Below, piece by piece: positions 48,933-60,425 of a DNA stretch of 64,000 bases (position 1 is its first letter; each line of letters starts with the position of its first letter). Position numbers and translations under genes: made by a program. The stretch lies in assembly GCA_030549775.1 (NCBI GenBank), contig CM060171.1, positions 140,648,859-140,712,858 of the forward strand, in the 5' to 3' direction. The notes beneath the pieces are model-generated. The model did no database searches and was not told the origin of the DNA. It was given only the letters and a program-made list of their open reading frames with translations. Origin of the DNA: Tamarix chinensis. Its lineage: Eukaryota; Streptophyta; Magnoliopsida; Caryophyllales; Tamaricaceae.

Positions 48933-51760
48933 TATCTATTTCAAGCATGGATCCTCATGTATATGATGTACATGTTACATAAGGAATCACCTAAAAGAGA
49001 GGAAGAAAATGGTTGATACATATTTCTAGGAATAGAGAAAGGGACACTAGGCTTGATGTTGATTTTGAATATCTAGTAGGGTGAGAATCGGGATACAGTC
49101 ATTGAATATTATAAATTTATGGATTGTACACACACACCCACATCACTTATTATTATTGAAGGGATGTCCAAAAATATAGAAAGTATATGGTGTGGGATGA
49201 CACCATGGTATGATTTTAATATTTGAAATAGATATGCCGAAATTTTGTTATTACTGTATGAATTTTCTTATATGCATACTAACTATTTGATTCTTTAACT
49301 TTATAGTAATTTTTTGATGTGGGACAACATTATAAGAGGATTGATACAAGTTGAGATACAAAGTACTAGACTAATTAGAGGTCCGTGATGTTTAGAAATT
49401 ATATGTACGTTACTAATGGTAGTATCATACCGTCTCCCACACACACAACTCTACAATGACATGATCATCATTGATGAATGGAGAGAGTTCTGTGTGTGGA
49501 GAACCTTAGAGAAATTTGAAGTATATAATAAGATATTATTATTAATCACCATACATACTTAGCTTATAACTCAAACTAACATAATATTTCTATTCAATGT
49601 AACAAGAGAAGCGCTAAGAACAGAGTTAATGCACATGAACAACAATTACGCTCACAAGTCAGGGTTAGAGAGGTAATAGATATAATAATGGATGGAGAAA
49701 GCAAAGGAAAATCATACCCTATATATGCCTTTGGATCAAGATAATGTGTGGATCCATGCTAGTGTAAATGAGAAGGGGTGATTGTCAATGTGTTAACTCA
49801 ACATATGATTGAGAAAATTATAAGGTTCAAAATATTTATATTTATTTCCTTTAATATGGTTATTTGTCCCTAACTAGTTTCTTTACTTATAATATGATGG
49901 TTGAGAAAGGACTCTTGAGACCATGGTTTTGACAAAAAAAGGTTCAAATGACCTTTTGACACACACATTGGGAACTTAAGAGTATGGTAGCTGATGTACA
50001 ACATATACTTATGGGTTCAACTTATCTTAGGTTTTTTACGTCATACTATTTCTTAGCCTATGATGGAAAAATTAACGTGGATAGAGAAAGAACTAGAGGC
50101 ATTAAGGAACCACTCTAGGCAATCCTTAGAAGATTGGATAATATGATTTCCTCTTCACAATTAACAGTTGCACCCTCAACATCAGGTATCCCTACACATT
50201 TTTTGGAAATTAATGAGGTAATATTCTACACTACACTACATTTTAATTTTAGGATATATATTTTTAATAAAATATAATCTACATTTGGCTTTGTGGCCAT
50301 AATTTGAACTTTTTTACTGTCATAGGGTCGATATTCTTGTGACTTAATACTACAAAAGATGGGTCTATTGTGGCCAATTCTACTACCATCATTTAGTCAT
50401 ATTCACTCCTTTATACTCAAACATTGGGGTAAACTAAAGTCTGGTACAATTCACAATGTCTTAACATAATATGATATGGACCAATGTTCGAAGGGTGTAG
50501 CGTATAGTCATGAATTGGTGGATGTAGATATGCTCTCACTTCACTTACTACCAGTGTCATTCATTGGATAATCGAGTAAACTTATTAGTGTTAAGGACAA
50601 GGCAATCTAAACCTTTTCAATTCTAGAATACATTCTTTTTTAGTGGAAATGTACATGTGTTCTAATAATTATATTCTTCAATCTTTTTTACTAAGGATGG
50701 TAATATTGATAGAATCCCCAGAAAAAAGTAAACAGAGGAGATAGAATATGAGGAAGCCCTACAAGCCTTGGTGAAAAAGGAAATCAAGCATTGGCACCTA
50801 AAACCCCAATTTAAGATGTATATGGGTGTGGTGTTATGTTTTGGTAGATTAGGTTCTACTAAGGTTTTTCTTCCATCCAACTTTCACATGAAAGTAGCTA
50901 ATGTGGATCTCTACATTGGGGTAGAAAATCTTGTACACCTACTACACGACAACATTTTGCAATGTCAACATATAAAAGTATATCCGATGTAGTTTCAATC
51001 ATTTCATGGTAGAATCACTATTTTGATACTAAATATGTAATTTATTCTTTTATGGTCATACATTCTTGGAGGAAATTTTTTAACCTAATGTCGTGGATGA
51101 GTCTAATATTTATAGATTTTTATGTTTAAACACAATATCCAATAAAAATGATAATTTAGGTCATATCACAAATGTGGTTGAAGTAATGAAGATAACTCCA
51201 CAATGCCTTATTTTTACTCTATTTACCTTTAACACTAATTGGTTACCAATAGTATTTGAGCCATAATTCGGGACTACATATTGTTCCAATTTAATTGGTG
51301 TAGATCATTTTTTAGATCCAAGACTACTTATTAAGAGGTAAATATTTATCCACACTAGAAATATTAGAATCATTTATATATACATAATTTATCTATATAT
51401 GGTTACTACATCAATTAGTGCATTCAAGACATATCTTAGGCCACAAAAGAATGGAATGACACCACCAATCCATATGACTTAGTGTACAATTCAACTTTAT
51501 AATGGTTATGCCATTTAAGGATCATTGTTATTTAATTTAAAGTATTTAGCATGAAACTCATAAGATAATTTTATATTTTCTTTAGTGTCCATGACAATAA
51601 GATGAATTTATTTGCTGATACTATGTCATGAGACACATGTAGGAAATCATTTGTAAACATTAGATGAGACAAGTAGAAGTATGTATATCACTTAATACTA
51701 AATATATTTTTCATTTTTAGTAAGTTTATATCCCTAATTATTAAGGTAAATATGATCAAG
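48933..51760 (+). pseudogene. CACTA remnant, 3' part (transposase_24- and Ulp1-like relics)
   Basis: The sequence continues in the same orientation after LTR unit 4. At ~49580-49680 a frame reads NKRSAKNRVNAHEQQLRSQVRVRE. That resembles the 'NK.NR....H..G..SF...R.E' block found in the second open frame of many plant CACTA elements. At 50768-50992 an open frame ends in a segment resembling the one that precedes the Ulp1-like protease of such elements. At ~51450-51530 the fragment CTIQLYNGYAI resembles the protease core 'VQ...NG.DCGYAVM'. All frames are broken. The 3' terminus was not found, and the central transposase domain is missing. Confidence 0.45.
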
Positions 51761-52291
51761 CTAAGATTGATGATGTTAGATTTTATTATAAACATTTATG
51801 ATGAACTTGAGTGTGATCATCTATGCTCCCTGCATTTTATGTTGTTTATACTGTGTACTTATTTTATATAAGGGGATATATATGATAATGAATGTATTAT
51901 ATTTAAGTTATTTTGATGAGAACCTTGTGAATTATGGGTTATTTTGGATTTGCAAGTGTGGTTGTAAAGTAATTATACTTGTAAAAGCATTCTAGAAATT
52001 GTGTGATATGGTATAGTTTTAGTGTGCATTATATAACTACTTTCATTAAAAGGAGGGATATATGACATATTTATTATAGAAATGTTTAGTATTGCCAATA
52101 TAAATGATGATTCTATAATAAAACCACTATATATAGTCTTGTGTTGAAGTGCTTGTTTTAAGTAATCATATACATGACGATTATGCATATAAAACAATCC
52201 CTATAAGAATTTATATTATCTAGAACTAGGCTTTATCATGGTGTTTTGGTGTCTAATCATCCTAGAGTGCATCATAATTCAATTTCATAAC
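51761..52291. other. Unassigned AT-rich DNA between CACTA and gypsy remnants
   Basis: The junction between the CACTA remnant and the minus-strand gypsy remnant lies somewhere here. I see no ends or genes. Confidence 0.4.
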
Positions 52292-52892
52292 ATTATTACA
52301 CCTCACTCTGGACATCTCCCCATCCATCATTAACCAAAAATCTCATTAATAGTCTAGTCATAAAAATGCTAGCCTGGAGCTTATTAAGGTATGATCTCCC
52401 TCGTATCATCTTATATGCATACGGGCAAGTGACCACCAAAAATTCTGTGTTGATGCTCTTCAATAACCTAACTTACCAACTATTATAGTGAGATCCACCA
52501 TTCCCTTTAACTTTATAATGTTACTCGATAATCCCATTAGAGGTGAAGTCTTATTTATCAAGTATTTTTTTAGCAATTCTAGTTACATGTATGCCTCTTC
52601 AAAGATGAAATCAACAGAGCTACATGTGTCTATGAGGATCCTCTACATTATGTAATTTGAAATTTATAATTCAATTACCAAATGGTCATCATGATACTCG
52701 ATCATATCATCCCCTCATATTTTTCCATGAAACTATCTTTCCACACATTTGTTCTTGCTCTTTTGTTGGTCTTATGGAAGTGTTTCCATTTATGCTTCTA
52801 AGGATGTGTTGCTTGCTTCTTCCAAGAAATCTCCTCCTATAATAGTATGTATAATTTGTTGAGGTCCCTTGATTTGATGTAGTGGGGGAAAT
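52292..52892 (-). pseudogene. Ty3/gypsy protease region (minus strand)
   Basis: On the - strand, the reading contains SSVDFIFEEAYM followed by SPLMGLSSNIIKLKGMVDLTIIVG and NFWWSLARMHI. This matches the retroviral-type aspartic protease pattern of plant Ty3/gypsy polyproteins (DTGSSVDxIF, PLxGFxG, LPVxxG, FLVVDxPSxYNxILGR). The catalytic DTG appears as DTC. Several stops are present. It lies downstream of the gag remnant at 56.74-57.1 kb, from which it is separated by the insertion at 52893-56738. Confidence 0.6.
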
Positions 52893-53195
52893 TATAATAC
52901 CTCCAAATTTAGCATAGTATTATAAGGATTGATATGACTACTTGTATCAATATGGTATATCATCATTTTGGTGATTCCATCCTAATAACTCAACAGTTAA
53001 GCATATTGAATGTGGAGAAATTTTTATAATGGGTGACCCTTCTAGGAATTTTAAAAATTTTCTAAAAATTTCTTGAAAAGTGTGTTAGTGAGGACAAAGT
53101 GAGCTGAAAGAATTTGTATTGATATATGGGTCAGCTGATTAATCTGAAAGTACTCTAGGGAATCTCCCGCGTGGTCATATAGACTTGGTGTTACA
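52893..53195 (+). mobile_element. Cassandra-like TRIM LTR with 5S-rRNA-derived segment
   Basis: It begins TATAATACCTCC (degenerate TGTAATACC) and ends GGTGTTACA, 303 bp. Within it, 'aactcaacagttaagc' (52987-53002), 'tggagaa' and 'aatgggtgacccttctaggaa' (53028-53048) follow the order and spacing of plant 5S rRNA (AACTCCGCAGTTAAGC, GAGAGTA, GATGGGTGACCTCCTGGGAA). LTRs carrying a 5S segment define the Cassandra group of TRIM elements, which use it as a pol III-type promoter. A Met-tRNA-type primer site (tggtataagatag, from 53198) follows directly. It is the left end of the insertion into the gypsy remnant. Confidence 0.78.
52975..53048 (+). promoter_or_regulatory. 5S-rRNA-like internal promoter segment
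   Basis: CAGTTAAGC matches the box A core of plant 5S genes, and GGGTGACC matches the box C core. Bases between them are diverged. The element may be too decayed for transcription. Confidence 0.7.
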
Positions 53196-53343
53196 AATGG
53201 TATAAGATAGAAACCACAACAACAAATGGAACTTGGATGAGTTAGTCAACATTCTAGTGAGACGATTCTTGAGATAAAATTATATTGAGACAGTTAGTGG
53301 TCGAAGTGCAATGAGGATGTTACATTCTTTAAGTAGGGGTGAG
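53196..53343 (+). mobile_element. Cassandra-like internal domain (PBS to PPT)
   Basis: About 150 bp from the primer site (tggtataag, 53198) to a purine-rich tract 'aagtaggggtgag' (53331-53343), the size typical of TRIM elements. It has no coding capacity. The next base starts TGTAATACCCCTAAATTTAG, an LTR-like start, but only the first ~20 bases resemble the 5' LTR. The 3' LTR is therefore lost or replaced. Confidence 0.6.
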
Positions 53344-53717
53344 TGTAATACCCCTAAATTTAGTGGATTGAGTCTTACACGTGCTACATTTTTATCTGAT
53401 CGAGCTAGATGAGTCTTTGACTTGCGTTGAGAGATCGTTTCATATCATCAATAGGAATACCTGACAAACCCGATTAAGGGAGATTTTATTAGTGAAGGTA
53501 CTTTGGATGCGCTATATTACAGAAGAGGCTAGATGGGACATAGAGGAAAAGATTCGATGCTAGTATTTTCAGCTTTTTAATTAGGTGAAATACCTTAGTA
53601 ATAAGGTTTCTTTTTAAAGGGGTAGTACCCCATTGCATGCCTTAAAAAAAAATTGTGTACATGTTTCCCTCGTTTTGCTCGACTTCAAGGGCAAAGTCAT
53701 TTTTAAGGACGTAGTGA
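53344..53717 (+). mobile_element. LTR-start fragment and gypsy 3' internal end
   Basis: It starts TGTAATACCCC and then runs through sequence unlike the Cassandra LTR. Its right end ('tcgacttcaagggcaaagtcatttttaagg', 53688-53707) resembles the end of a gypsy internal domain just before the polypurine tract. The segment is a junction of two elements that I cannot resolve further. Confidence 0.4.
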
Positions 53718-54375
53718 TGTAATGCCTCAGTATCATCAAATTCTTTTATTGTTATTTTTATGAAAAATTATTTGTAATCAAATATTTGTACATCTCTTTA
53801 AGTCTCGCTATATTTTTAAAACATTTCATTTTTATTGTTTAACTATTCTTATAATTTTAAGTCCCATAAGACTTTTGTATAACTTTTGGCCATCAAAATT
53901 CTTTCAAAATTTTCTAATTTTTTCATATTTAAATTCATTGACATTTTATGATCCTATTAGGACTTTTCAAATTTTTAAATGGAGTTTTTTGAGAAAAAAA
54001 TACTATTTATCATCCTTTCTTAACCCTCACACGCATTTTAAGCTCTGGAACAAGTGCTTTAGCTAGAAACAATTTACTAAACTTTAGCAATAATTATATT
54101 TTGGAATATTTAGGCTAAAAATGAGTTCTAAATATTTTTTAATTTTTAGAAAATTTTACCAATTTTAGGCATAACCAACCGCCGAAACTCAACTTTTTCT
54201 TAACGAAATCTATCTTAAATAACTAAAACTAATTCCCACATTCCTAAAATATATAAAATAATGATTGAAATTTATTTGTATGACCATGAGGATTTTGTTC
54301 CAATCTTGGTATGATTTCTTCTTCTTCTTCTTCTTCTTCTTCTTCTTCTTCTGCTTCTTCTTCTTCTTCTTCTTC

Positions 54376-54431
<56 letters not shown>

Positions 54432-56738
54432 GAAAGCATAAAGCTCCTTTAAGTTATTAAATATCTAAACTTTAGCCAAAAATTATTCCAACCTCTTTTA
54501 TTCTTAAAAATTTAGTTCCTTTAGCTCCCTAGTGGAGACTCCTTCAATCTCAATCCATTCCTCCATTTTTGGGCATTTGTTTTTATTTTTGTTTCTTTAT
54601 TCTTGATTTTTAGCTCTTTATCAATTTTCCTAAACAATTAAGTGTTAAAAATTAAATAAATTGAATTAAAATCTTCCTAAGCTCTTCATTAATTTTAGAA
54701 ATCATTTCAAGGAGGGTTAATCCATTCTACCCATGATTTTTTCTTTTATTTGTTTTATTTTATTATTATTTATTTTTGAAGTGTTTTGATGGGTTTTTAT
54801 TGATTTTTAGTGCAACGTTTTCAAGTTGTTGGAAAAGGGTTGATATTAGGATGATTTTGGCTCAATATTGGAGGTAAAGACTTGGTAAAAAAAGTTATAC
54901 TAAGAGTATATAGGTTTTTATGTGTTAGAATGCTAAAATTTGTTGTTGTTGTTGTTGATGGCATTATTGTTATATTTAGGGCAATTCGGCCTTTAGGCAA
55001 AATTCTGTGTTTTGGTTGTTGTTATTAATTTTTATTATTATAGTGGATTATTTAGGCTATTTATATGCACTTTCATATATTTAAAGTCTTCCTTTTGGTT
55101 TAGTATAATTAAAGTAACGATTAAATGAAGTTTTAAGCATGAATAAAGGGCATTTTTGTCATTTCACATCTAGGATTCTAGTTTTATTTTTCTTTATATT
55201 ATAAGATGTTTAAAATGTGTTTCATGAATAGCGTGCAAAGTTTTAGGATTTAGATCCATATATAATAAAAGTTATTCCATTTTTTGTATTTTTAGGGTTT
55301 AGGCGTACTTTAGTCTTTTTACTTGAAAATATTTTTTATGTAAAATTTTGTGTTCTATCATGATAGTTATTTCTTTAATGTTCTCAACATTTAATTTCAT
55401 AATTTTAGAAGTTATTTTACTATTTTATTCATAATTATTATATTAAGAGTATTTTAGTCATTTTGCATCTTAAGGACTTAATTAGATATTTTAGAGTCAA
55501 TGGCTTACCTTGACTATTTATTTGACTCTAGGAATAGTATATTAATGGAAATAGTGATTTGATGTGAATAGTAAAATTTCACGATATTTAAATTTAAGCT
55601 TCTTGGTATATTTCTACGGAATATCCAGTATATGAATAGTGTTTGACGTATAAAACGTTTTTTCTAAAATTGGTGTGTTGGCTTATTTAGGGGGGTAATA
55701 ATTAATATATCTATTTTTTTAAAAGAAAATAAAAGTGTAAGACTAATTTGTGGATGCATTCCTTATTTATATATGTGGTTGTGCTACACCGTTAGTGTGT
55801 AGTGATACCTCTTTATACTCTATAGGTAACCTAAGGTTCCTATAGGGGGCATCAATATTTAAATACAGAGTATTCCTTAGGATTTTTTTCTTATCCATAG
55901 TGCTTTAGATTGATGTCTTAACCATTAGTACTTTGACTTTAGTATTGTTCCATCTCATGTAAAATATGACTTGGTGGATTGTGTGATAACCTAATTTGGA
56001 TTATAATAATCAGTGGACCTCGTATGTATGTGGATTCAATCATTTCAGTGTTTGAATTCATGTTCTAAGTGTTTATGTGATTTTAGGATTTGTGATAAAT
56101 AATAATGAACAACAATAAATAGTGATGAATATTAATGAATAGTTTGAGCAATGATGAATATTATGAACAGTGGATTTCATAAAAAAATCCCTTATTTTAT
56201 GTATGAATATGTTTTCTGGTATTCTTTCACTTTACCCTGTTCTATATGTCTTATGTGAATGCATGTTATCCACTTTTAGTAGATTTAGTTTACTCAGTAC
56301 ACTCATCGTACTGATTCTATTCTTGTTGCTATTTTTTTTAGATGGTTCAGTGGAGGCCAATGTTGGTGAGGATGTCGTTAATTTTGTCGAGTTTGTATGA
56401 AGGGTTGGGTTAGAATAGGGGTATACGGTACACCTTGTTAGTGTTATTTTTTTTATCCGGGTTTGTATATTCTTCTCCCTTCTTTTGATACCAATATCTT
56501 CATCTCTTTTGTCTAGGGTTCTACTCCTCTATGGATATCTATTGGATTTTTGTATATTATTCTCCTTTCTCTATGTGTGTATGTGTGTGTGCCTTTCCTT
56601 ATATAAAGTTTGTTAGCCTTATGTTTTGTATAAGAAAGGTAATAGACTTAGACTTGTATAAAATGTGGTAGTAACACCCATGCATTTGAGCTAGCTTCTG
56701 CATTAAAAAAAAGGTATTCTAAAAATTGGTGTGTTACA
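53718..56738 (+). mobile_element. Long gypsy-type 3' LTR (3.02 kb)
   Basis: It begins TGTAATGCCTCAG after a purine-rich 'aaggacgtagtga' and ends GGTGTGTTACA. It shares with the giant units a TTC/TTA microsatellite (54316-54430), the hairpin CAGTAC-actcatc-GTACTG (56295-56313), a 'gtggtagtaacaccc' word (56667) and the closing sequence. No target duplication flanks it directly, and a polypurine-like tract precedes it. It therefore looks like a 3' LTR and not a solo LTR. No coding region. Confidence 0.6.
54316..54430 (+). repeat. (TTC)n-(TTA)n compound microsatellite
   Basis: TTC units (54316-54377) with one CTG interruption, then TTA units (54379-54430), inside the LTR. Confidence 0.95.
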
Positions 56739-57429
56739 TGAATTTTCGGGTTGTCCCTATCTCTTATCTGGCTAAGGGTGTCTCTGTGTGATGCTTTAAA
56801 TCACCCTTATGAACTAGATCTTCAACTATATATTTTAATGATGAGCACTCATCAGTAGTGTGCCCATACTCCTCATGATAGGCGCACCAATTAATAGGGT
56901 TTCTATGTTTCATGTCGGCTCATATAGGAAATGGAATTAGAAATGTCGGTTGATTATTTTCTACATCATAGATATGTTAGATGTTGTAAGCTCGTATGGA
57001 TAGTCTAAAGGGGGTGAATAGAATATTTTGTAATAATAAGACCAAATAAAACTTTTTCTAAGAAATAAGTAAAGGGATAACAAACAATAAACACATAATT
57101 TATAGTGGTTTAAGAAACTCTATAAAATTTTCTACGTCCACTACTAAAATATACGAACATTGGTTTACCATGAATCACAATGTGGCATGTACGTGCAATC
57201 AAGTCTTCTTGAGCTATAACACCAAAACCATGTTAGGAAAACCCTAGCTTACTAAGCACACAGACACATAAGCATAAATCAAATGCCACTCAATTTACCC
57301 ACACTCGAATACTCACATGACTAATTTGGGTTTTAAATACTGAGAGAAAGAAAACATATATTTTTTATTAAAATATTTAGCATCACAAGAACCAAATCTC
57401 TAACGACACACAACTCTCAACAGCTAAAA
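56739..57429 (-). pseudogene. Ty3/gypsy gag region and leader (minus strand)
   Basis: On the - strand, a primer site at 57442-57430 is followed by a leader and then a gag C-terminal relic near 56.95-56.75 kb. The relic reads W(S/C)xYHE.YGHTTDE, then LKD.VEYL, then KGDLKHHA. This is the Y-H-x-D/E-x-GH-x-T-x-E-C type of zinc-binding region seen in plant Ty3/gypsy gag. Stops are present. A close second copy lies at 61.71-62.17 kb. Confidence 0.6.
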
Positions 57430-57442
57430 GCTTTGATACCAA
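57430..57442 (-). other. Gypsy primer-binding site (minus strand)
   Basis: On the - strand TTGGTATCAAAGC lies just after the LTR end (57445). It resembles the initiator-Met tRNA complement TGGTATCAGAGC. Confidence 0.72.
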
Positions 57443-57444
57443 CT

Positions 57445-60302
57445 TGCAACACCCCCATTTTTGGGATTGAAATTTTTTTTTTAAAGAGTTAATTGAGGAA
57501 GGTAAAATAGGAAAAATGCAAGGTGTTACTGCCACGCTTAGTATAAGTTTGGTTTTCTCTGTCATTCTCATACCAATTGTTAAGGCTATAAATGCTAATT
57601 AAACGGATAACATAATTATAAGAACCAAAATAGAGAAAATCAAAGCATAGATTAATACTATTCTAAATAAAACCAATTGTTAGTGGTTACAAAATTCAGT
57701 GAAAGGAAAATACATAAGGGTATAAGAGTACAAGAACATTTGGATCAAAAGGTACTAGACAGAACACTAGATAACCATAAAATTCAACCCAAAATACTAG
57801 CCTTCAATTAATTTCACAAGAAAACCTTCAAAGAGCGTTGTTCATTAAATATGCAAGGTCCCATGAAACGGAACCTATCAATACAACAACACCAAATAAC
57901 CCATTATATAAACTAATATGAAAAGCCCCCATGAATTACATAAATAGAATCACATCAAGATATGGTATAATAAATAGAAATATTCATGTGATGATTAAAA
58001 CACAATAATCATAATAGATAAACAACAATCACTTGACACATACTCCTCATACTTGTTCATGTAGAACATAATAAAACTTACTAACCAAGTATTCAAAAGA
58101 TGCTCTCTAAAGTAATAATTAGGACCAATATCAACATTATGACCATAACCTTCATAATATATTTCATATCTCAATATAAAAACTAATAATATCCATAACA
58201 CCATAGGTAGGGCTCAAAAGCACAATACTAATGACACCACATGTAGGGCTTAAAGGCGACATCAAAAGTAGGGCTCAAATGCAACTCCCAACCATAGGTA
58301 GACACAAAGACTAATACCAAATCATATGTAGGCAAGAGGGTTACTACCGAACTACAAATAGGTACAAATGCTATTATTAAACTATAGGTAGGTATAAAAG
58401 CTACTATCAAACCAATATAATAATCATTTTGATTCTACAATAGTCATTTCCACTTTTATTTACTCAAGGGGAGATCATATCAGCTTAAAGACACTAAGGT
58501 ACTCTGGTCATACCGATGCACCAAGGCATCACAGTATCTTATTGTCTATAAACGTAAGGATACTAAAGTATTTTGGTTGCACTGGCACACAAAGGTAGCA
58601 CAATACCCTACCCATAAGGATACATAGTCCATACGTATGCATGCACTCTATAAGTATGTAGAGCTAAATATAGTAAAATATAGGGCCAAGTTATGACACT
58701 AAGACACACCAATAAAAATCTATAATCAAGTATGGGATAAATCACGTTTTTAGGATAACTATCCTTAAAGAGAAACCATTCTCGATCTTGATGACTTTTA
58801 CTAAAAATATTAGTATTTTATTAATGCGGTCACGAGACCACATAATAATCACATATATCCTATTTTCATACTTAACCATTTTACTCATTTCCAAATATTC
58901 AGTACAACCATAATCAAAGTTAATCCTAAGATCAACATATTAATCTAATAAGTCCATCCTAGGTTAAATTATTCATATTTGGGCATATTAGGCCAAAAAT
59001 GACCAAAATACTTTTGAGGCCATAATTTCCATATTATTATCCATTTTCGTCACTAATTCTATTCTATTTATTAACTTATCATGAAAAGGTTAAAATACAA
59101 TTATTAAATTATTTATCACGCAATTAAATTACCAAACACATCAAATGACTATTTTGCTCTTATACATGATATAGCATGTAAAAACCTAACATACATATCA
59201 AATTCATCCAAAATCACATACTCCTATACTCAATAATAAATAATACATAGTAGGCACACTTATCATGATAATTATCATAATACATTTATTAATGACCAAA
59301 ACAACCCTAGGGAATACAATAATATAATAATTGTGCTAAAATATGTGTTTCTAAAGCATCAATTCACATACCTCTATACTTAATAATATTTAAGACATAT
59401 TAGGCAATATCTTCAAAATAAATATCACAATACACTTAAAAGACCAAATTGCCTCTCAGGCACAAAATAATAACATTTATGCTTAAAAATATGCCTAATG
59501 GTGCTCAATTTATTATGTTGGACACACATGACATACATAATTTATTACTAATATTAAATCCATTTTAACATGTTTTTGTGCACATAATAATTTTTACAAG
59601 TTAACATGTTTCATTTTACCAAATTTCGTACTAGCATTATTAGGTAAATAATTTAAATATGATAACCATGCTTAATAAAATGTATACATAAAAATTTTAA
59701 TGTGATATCATGAGATACCTAATATTTTAGGAGAATATAGGGATTAACTGATTTCCACCAAAAGTGCAGATAGTAGGCAACTACAAAAACTTATTAGGCT
59801 CCACTAATTAACCTTTTGTATCTAAAAATAATACCACATTATTCATAATAATATTTAACCAATAAAATAATAATTTATATTAAAATATATATTAAATAAA
59901 AATTACCAAAATACTCTTAGTTTATAAAAGGGAAAAATTATTAAACTCATGCGATATAGGCAACGTGAGCCTTGGGAGTGGGAAAGGGTTGGATGGTTGG
60001 CTGGGCTTGAAGAGCAACACAAGGATAATAGAAGGGATGATGGTTATGGTCATGTGCTAGGCTTTGGTGGTTAAGGGTGGTGTTGCGAGATGGAGGAGCT
60101 GGTGGCGATGAGGAAGGTAATGGATATGGGCTCCAAGCAACAGGAGATGGAAAAGAAACTAGAGGTAGGGTTGGTTATAAGAGGCATGAGTTGAGATAGT
60201 GGTGGTTCTAGGTTGTTGTTTCGCAAGGAAGCCAAGGTAGAACTGGGGCACTAGTGTGTTAATGGTTTGAGATATGACTAATGGAGGTTGGTAGCGAGGG
60301 TA
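57445..60302 (-). mobile_element. Gypsy 5' LTR of the same family, minus strand, truncated
   Basis: The + strand edge TGCAACACCCCC is followed by 'ggtgttactgccacgctta' (57522), matching the first ~100 bases of units 1 and 3 and (inverted) the end of unit 2. It is directly followed, in - strand direction, by a primer site, so this copy is a genuine 5' LTR. That supports reading the other units as LTRs. The GC-rich block at 59.95-60.30 kb fits the promoter-proximal part, but the expected GGGGTATTACA end is missing. A ~40-bp array ('taggtagggctcaaa') lies at 58200-58410. Confidence 0.68.
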
Positions 60303-60425
60303 GTTGTAATACCCCAAATTTTAGTTAACCTTAATTTCGAGTAATTAATATTGTAACTTAATAATAATATTAGAAAAATTAACATTTCTATATTACCCTA
60401 ACTCACTAATCCTGAATCATAGCCT
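60303..60425 (+). mobile_element. LTR-start fragment
   Basis: TGTAATACCCCAAATTTTAG at 60304 is the family's LTR start in + orientation. It matches the inverse of the unit 4 end (48.9 kb) for at least 60 bases, then stops before gypsy pol sequence. It marks a rearrangement junction. Confidence 0.55.
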
